Shown: piece by piece, positions 6,958-9,791 of the stretch | How positions within the stretch are numbered: the first letter of the stretch is position 1 | Layout: the number at the start of each line of letters is the position of its first letter | The notes under the pieces: model-generated | The model's database searches: none | What the model saw: the letters and a program-made list of their open reading frames with translations, nothing else | Told to the model about the DNA's origin: nothing | From: Rhodoferax sp. | Lineage (GTDB): Bacteria > Pseudomonadota > Gammaproteobacteria > Burkholderiales > Burkholderiaceae_C | Length of the DNA: 9,791 nt | Direction: 5' to 3' | NCBI GenBank assembly: GCA_021731215.1 | Contig: JAKFXU010000020.1 | Span: 1-9,791 of the forward strand | Translations under genes and position numbers: made by a program

Positions 6958-7709
6958 AACGCCGGCAGCTCAGCGTCCTCGGCGATGGCGTTGGCCAGGT
7001 AGTCGATCTTCTTTTGCATGTCCTGCTCGGTGTCGGCGTAGCGCTCGGCGATGGCCTGGAACTCGTCCTGGATTTCAATGAAGGCATCAACCAAATCGGG
7101 ATCGAAGTGGCTGGCACGCCCCTGGAAGATGATGGCCACCGCCTGGTCATGCGGCACGCCTGACTTGTAGACGCGCTCGGAGATCAGCGCGTCGTAGACG
7201 TCGGCGACGGCGACCAGGCGCGCCGACAACGGAATTTGATCGCCCGACAGCCCTTGCGGGTAGCCGCTGCCGTCCCATTTTTCATGGTGGCAGAACGCCA
7301 GTTCCTTGACCGTCTGCAGCAGCGGCGCGCAATAACCCAGGGTTTGCTCGGCCTGCGCGAGGGCCTCGTGCGCCAGCGTGGTGTGGGTTTTCATGACCTC
7401 GAACTCGGCCGCGCTCAGGCGGCCGGGTTTGAGCAGGATCCGGTCCGCGATGCCGATGGTGCCCATGTCGTACAGGGGCACCGCCTGAAACAGCGCCTCG
7501 GCATACGACTCGGTCAAAACCGCGGCAAAGCGCGCATTCCCCTTGACCCGCTGCGCCAGCGTGCGCACGTAATGCTGGACCCGCAGAATGTGCTTGCCGG
7601 TGTCGGAGTCGCGCGTTTCGGCCAGTGTGGCCAGGGCAAAAACCGCCACCGCCATGGCGGCGCGCACGCCCTGGGCTTCGGTCGGTGGGCTGCTGTCGGG
7701 TGAATTCAA
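6954..7709 (-). CDS. Stand-alone HD-GYP domain protein with a degenerate HD motif
   Basis: HD-GYP proteins usually hydrolyse cyclic di-GMP. The 251 residues are essentially one HD-GYP domain, starting ALATLAETRDSDTGKH (H40) and keeping MKTH (H109), HHEKWDGSGYP (141-151, with the GYP at 149-151) and VADVYDAL (D170). The central motif, normally HDIGK, reads YDMGT: the metal-ligand His is Tyr80 and the Lys is Thr84, with only Asp81 kept. Catalysis is therefore doubtful; binding or a regulatory role is possible. The closest relatives by wording are response regulators, but the receiver domain is absent, and only 25 bp separate this gene from the next, so no room exists for one. The start is a TTG at 7709 with GGGGAG upstream; an internal ATG (codon 19) would cut into the domain. 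It is the last gene of the parB run. Its stop overlaps the D-lactate dehydrogenase stop. Confidence 0.9.
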   Translation of the reverse strand: MNSPDSSPPTEAQGVRAAMAVAVFALATLAETRDSDTGKHILRVQHYVRTLAQRVKGNARFAAVLTESYAEALFQAVPLYDMGTIGIADRILLKPGRLSAAEFEVMKTHTTLAHEALAQAEQTLGYCAPLLQTVKELAFCHHEKWDGSGYPQGLSGDQIPLSARLVAVADVYDALISERVYKSGVPHDQAVAIIFQGRASHFDPDLVDAFIEIQDEFQAIAERYADTEQDMQKKIDYLANAIAEDAELPAF

Positions 7710-7716
7710 AATAGGC

Positions 7717-7722
7717 TCCCCT
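7717..7722 (-). promoter_or_regulatory. Ribosome binding site supporting a TTG start for the HD-GYP gene
   Basis: On the minus strand AGGGGA/GGGGAG lies about seven bases before TTG 7709. There is no ATG or GTG nearby in this frame, and the TTG start keeps the whole domain. A TTG start usually lowers translation. Confidence 0.55.
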
Positions 7723-7734
7723 CGTCAAATAGTC

Positions 7735-8556
7735 TCAGACCGTCAGTTTAGGCGACTGGGGCCAAGCTGGTGTGATTTCTGCGGGGGTCGGCGGCGTGCC
7801 GTCCCGGCGCGGCGAAAACGGGGCGCGGTACAACCAAACGGTGTGGCCATCGGCTGTACGCAGGCTTGCCTGCGGCTGCAGCGCTGGCGCCTCGAACTCC
7901 AGACTCACCAGCCAGGCGCCGGGTTGGAGTTCGACCCGGGCCTTGGCGACGGCGCGTGGCAGGCTCTCGGGCCGCTGAAACAAGTAGACCAGGGCGTAGG
8001 CTCGCCAGTCGGCGCGCCAGATATCGCCCTGGCGGATGCAGGCCCAGGGACAGCGCAAGGCACTGATGGCGCGCAGCGGCCAACTGCCTTCGAGGCCATG
8101 CAGTTGTGCTTGCGGGTAGGCCGCGCGCAAGGCCTTGAGTCCGTCGCCCAGGCCGCAACCGGCGTCGAGCACCAGCGCGCCAGCGGGCAGCGGGGCGTGC
8201 GCCGCGAGCTCGCGCAGCGCCTGCGCCGGGGTCGGGAACAGCGGCGCGTCGCGCCAGGCGCTCAAGGGATAAAGCAGCAACAGCAACAGCAGCGGCAACA
8301 ACCAGGCCCAGGCCGGCACCACCGCCAGCCCCGACAGCGCCAGCGACAGGGGGAAGCCCAGGCCGATCAGGGCGCGGCGCCACCAGCTGCCGGCCAGCAC
8401 GCTCAAGCCGATGCCGAAGGCCGAGGCCAGGGCCAGCGCCAGCCAGGGCGCCAGGCCCAGGCGCGGCAAAGCCAAGAACAGCGCCCAGGCGCCGCCCCAC
8501 GCCAACAGGGCCGGCAAGGGCCAGGGCAGGCGGGCAAACAGGGCGGCGGGGCTCAC
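7735..8556 (-). CDS. Membrane-anchored class I SAM-dependent methyltransferase, substrate unknown
   Basis: The 273-residue protein has two parts. Residues 12-98 are very hydrophobic and predict about four membrane helices (roughly 14-31, 35-56, 62-80, 81-98), the last with seven consecutive leucines. The rest is a Rossmann methyltransferase domain with canonical motif I VLDAGCGLGDG (129-139), the acidic ribose-binding LHGLEGS, a motif II-like QGDIWRADW, and a short post-motif segment LVYLFQRPES. The C-terminal tail is proline-rich. The substrate cannot be told; a membrane lipid, quinone or membrane protein would fit the anchor. The start is GTG 8556, 30 bp after the parB stop, with no clear Shine-Dalgarno, so translational coupling to parB is possible. 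It does not resemble the RquA-like protein at the left end beyond the fold. Confidence 0.85.
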   Translation of the reverse strand: MSPAALFARLPWPLPALLAWGGAWALFLALPRLGLAPWLALALASAFGIGLSVLAGSWWRRALIGLGFPLSLALSGLAVVPAWAWLLPLLLLLLLYPLSAWRDAPLFPTPAQALRELAAHAPLPAGALVLDAGCGLGDGLKALRAAYPQAQLHGLEGSWPLRAISALRCPWACIRQGDIWRADWRAYALVYLFQRPESLPRAVAKARVELQPGAWLVSLEFEAPALQPQASLRTADGHTVWLYRAPFSPRRDGTPPTPAEITPAWPQSPKLTV

Positions 8557-8586
8557 GCGGGCGTGCTGGCGGTCAGTCCGGCGCCG

Positions 8587-9519
8587 CTAGCGGGTGGCGC
8601 TGCGGGTCAGCCGGTCAATCAGGCCATTGAGCTCATCGAGCGAGCCAAACTGGATGCTGAGCTCGCCCATTTCCTCCAGCCGCCCGGCCCGCTTGACGCG
8701 CTTTTTCACCCGCACCTCAACCTCGGCGGTGAGCAGGTCGGACAGCTCTTCTTCGACCCGTTTCAGGTCGCGCGACTTTTCCTTTTTGGGCTTGGTCGAG
8801 GTCAGCGTGAACTCGGCGCTGAGCTTTTTCACCAGGCTCTCGGCCTCGCGCACCGACATTTTGCGGGCCACGATCTGGCTGCCGGCGCTGATCTGGCTGG
8901 CCCGGTCCAGCGCCAGCAGCGCGCGCGCGTGGCCCATGTCGAGGTCGCCCGCCATCAGCATGGTTTGCACCGGCTCGGCCAGGTTGAGCAGGCGCAGCAG
9001 GTTGCTGGCGGCGCTGCGGGAACGGCCCACGGCCTGCGCCGTCTGCTCGTGAGTGAGCCCAAACTCCTTGATCAGGCGTTGCAGGCCTTGCGCTTCTTCC
9101 AGCGGGTTGAGGTTTTCGCGCTGAATATTCTCAATCAGCGCCATCGCGGCGGCGGCCTCGTTGGGCACATCGCGCACCAGCACCGGCACCTGCTCCAGCC
9201 CGGCCAGCTTGGCGGCCCGAAAGCGGCGCTCGCCGGCGATGATCTCGTACTTGCCCTGGTTCGCGCCGTCCTGCAACTGACGCACCAGAATCGGTTGCAG
9301 GATGCCCTGCACCTTGATCGATTCGGCCAACTCGTAGAGGGCGCCCTCGTCCATGCGGGTGCGCGGCTGGTACTGGCCGGCCACCATGTCGATCAGCCAC
9401 AGCGAGGCCGGCAGGCCGGCGTTGCTGCCGGCGTTGTCAGTGCCGGCAGCTTCGCTCACCTTGGGCCCGAGCAAGGCCTCGAGTCCGCGGCCCAGGCCCT
9501 TGGGTTTTTTGCTAACCAT
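8587..9519 (-). CDS. parB: Chromosome partitioning protein ParB (Spo0J family)
   Basis: ParB loads at parS sites near the origin, spreads as a CTP-dependent DNA clamp, and works with the ParA ATPase to segregate chromosomes. The 310-residue protein has the N-terminal ParA-contact motif LGRGLEALLG (9-18), the CTP-binding domain with GILQPILVR (72-80), GERRFRA (96-102) and ENIQRENLNPLEEA (130-143), and the helix-turn-helix LTHEQTAQAVGRSRSAASNLLRL (about 155-177). After a charged lysine/glutamate linker comes the C-terminal dimerisation region. Length and motifs are normal for the chromosomal type. ATG 9519 is supported by AAAGGAA (9527-9533) seven bases upstream. It heads a leftward run with the methyltransferase and HD-GYP genes. 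The parA gene, usually immediately upstream, is not in the window: a repeat element starts 38 bp before parB. Confidence 0.98.
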   Translation of the reverse strand: MVSKKPKGLGRGLEALLGPKVSEAAGTDNAGSNAGLPASLWLIDMVAGQYQPRTRMDEGALYELAESIKVQGILQPILVRQLQDGANQGKYEIIAGERRFRAAKLAGLEQVPVLVRDVPNEAAAAMALIENIQRENLNPLEEAQGLQRLIKEFGLTHEQTAQAVGRSRSAASNLLRLLNLAEPVQTMLMAGDLDMGHARALLALDRASQISAGSQIVARKMSVREAESLVKKLSAEFTLTSTKPKKEKSRDLKRVEEELSDLLTAEVEVRVKKRVKRAGRLEEMGELSIQFGSLDELNGLIDRLTRSATR

Positions 9520-9557
9520 TTAGATATTCCTTTTTGCTTCTTGGTGGGACAGATCAT

Positions 9558-9791
9558 CCTAGAAACCGCAGTTGACCGCTTCGTTTCGCTTGGCACACCG
9601 CATGAACGCTCACTTTTGTACTCACGAACGAGCTCACCTTTTGGGTGACAGCGCTACGTACCCGTTTGAGCCGCCCTGGGGCGCTCTGGCGGCGTTGCTC
9701 CGCCTTGCGGGCAGTAGCCCGCCGCGTTGTCACGCCTTGCCAGAACACCCCATGACGACCCACTCGGGTACGTCCAACTGCGGTTTCTAGG
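9558..9791. mobile_element. MITE-like element with perfect 17-bp terminal inverted repeats
   Basis: CCTAGAAACCGCAGTTG at 9558-9574 is repeated exactly in inverse orientation at 9775-9791, the last base of the window, framing 234 bp. The interior carries further structure: a hairpin TCACC/GGTGA (9634-9648), a hairpin GGGC-AGTA-GCCC (9709-9720), and near-direct repeats GCTCACTTTTG and GCTCACCTTTTG. Short open frames inside it show no recognisable protein. This is the build of a miniature inverted-repeat transposable element or a large structured repeat. A target-site duplication cannot be tested because the right flank is missing. The repeats may extend past 9791. Confidence 0.65.

Noticed and set aside
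7588..9648. Very long open frame on the plus strand opposite parB and the methyltransferase (about 686 codons)
   Set aside because: Gln/Arg/Gly-rich low-complexity translation, antisense to three well-supported genes, and it runs into the inverted-repeat element; a GC-skewed shadow.
9572..9790. Small open frames on both strands inside the inverted-repeat element
   Set aside because: They lack ribosome binding sites and any familiar motif, and they span the hairpins and repeat arms; more likely chance frames in a non-coding element.

Overview
The window is GC-rich DNA, almost fully packed with genes, and reads like a chromosome segment of a betaproteobacterium in the Burkholderiales, most likely Comamonadaceae (a Rhodoferax- or Polaromonas-like bacterium). 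The pointers are the protein styles (acetoacetyl-CoA synthetase, LDHD-type D-lactate dehydrogenase, PduO adenosyltransferase, chromosomal ParB), a candidate rhodoquinone-biosynthesis gene (rhodoquinone is known from Rhodoferax), and a low-GC patch that resembles short repeats I associate with that family. The species assignment is inference; no rRNA or other marker is present.

Layout. 1-513 (-): start of an ABC-transporter ATPase gene that runs off the left edge, with a candidate sigma-54 promoter at 587-602. 779-1579 (+): a membrane-anchored methyltransferase-fold protein whose motifs suggest RquA. 1751-2554 (+): a PPK2 polyphosphate kinase. 2555-2694: a convergent intergenic region with a strong inverted repeat that probably terminates the next gene. 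2695-4746 (-): acetoacetyl-CoA synthetase. 4817-5395 (-): PduO-type cob(I)alamin adenosyltransferase. 5396-5538: a divergent promoter region with an unusual mini-ORF leader. 5539-6957 (+): FAD-dependent D-lactate dehydrogenase, whose stop codon overlaps that of the converging HD-GYP gene. 6954-9519 (-): a tight three-gene run of parB, a membrane-anchored SAM methyltransferase and a stand-alone HD-GYP protein. 9558-9791: a structured, probably non-coding element bounded by perfect 17-bp inverted repeats, which ends exactly at the window edge.

How the genes may work together. The left and middle genes fit flexible respiratory and storage metabolism. RquA would convert ubiquinone to rhodoquinone for low-potential anaerobic respiration. 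The D-lactate dehydrogenase would feed electrons into the respiratory chain. Acetoacetyl-CoA synthetase links acetoacetate to polyhydroxybutyrate metabolism, PPK2 handles polyphosphate and nucleotide phosphates, and PduO supplies adenosylcobalamin. The right end is chromosome-segregation territory (ParB), usually close to the replication origin.

The most notable points are the RquA candidate with its degenerate SAM motif, the HD-GYP protein that has lost the HD motif (Tyr-Asp, with the usual Lys replaced by Thr) and has no receiver domain, the MITE-like element just upstream of parB, and a possible repeat-derived in-frame insertion in acetoacetyl-CoA synthetase. I saw no CRISPR array, tRNA, rRNA or complete insertion sequence.
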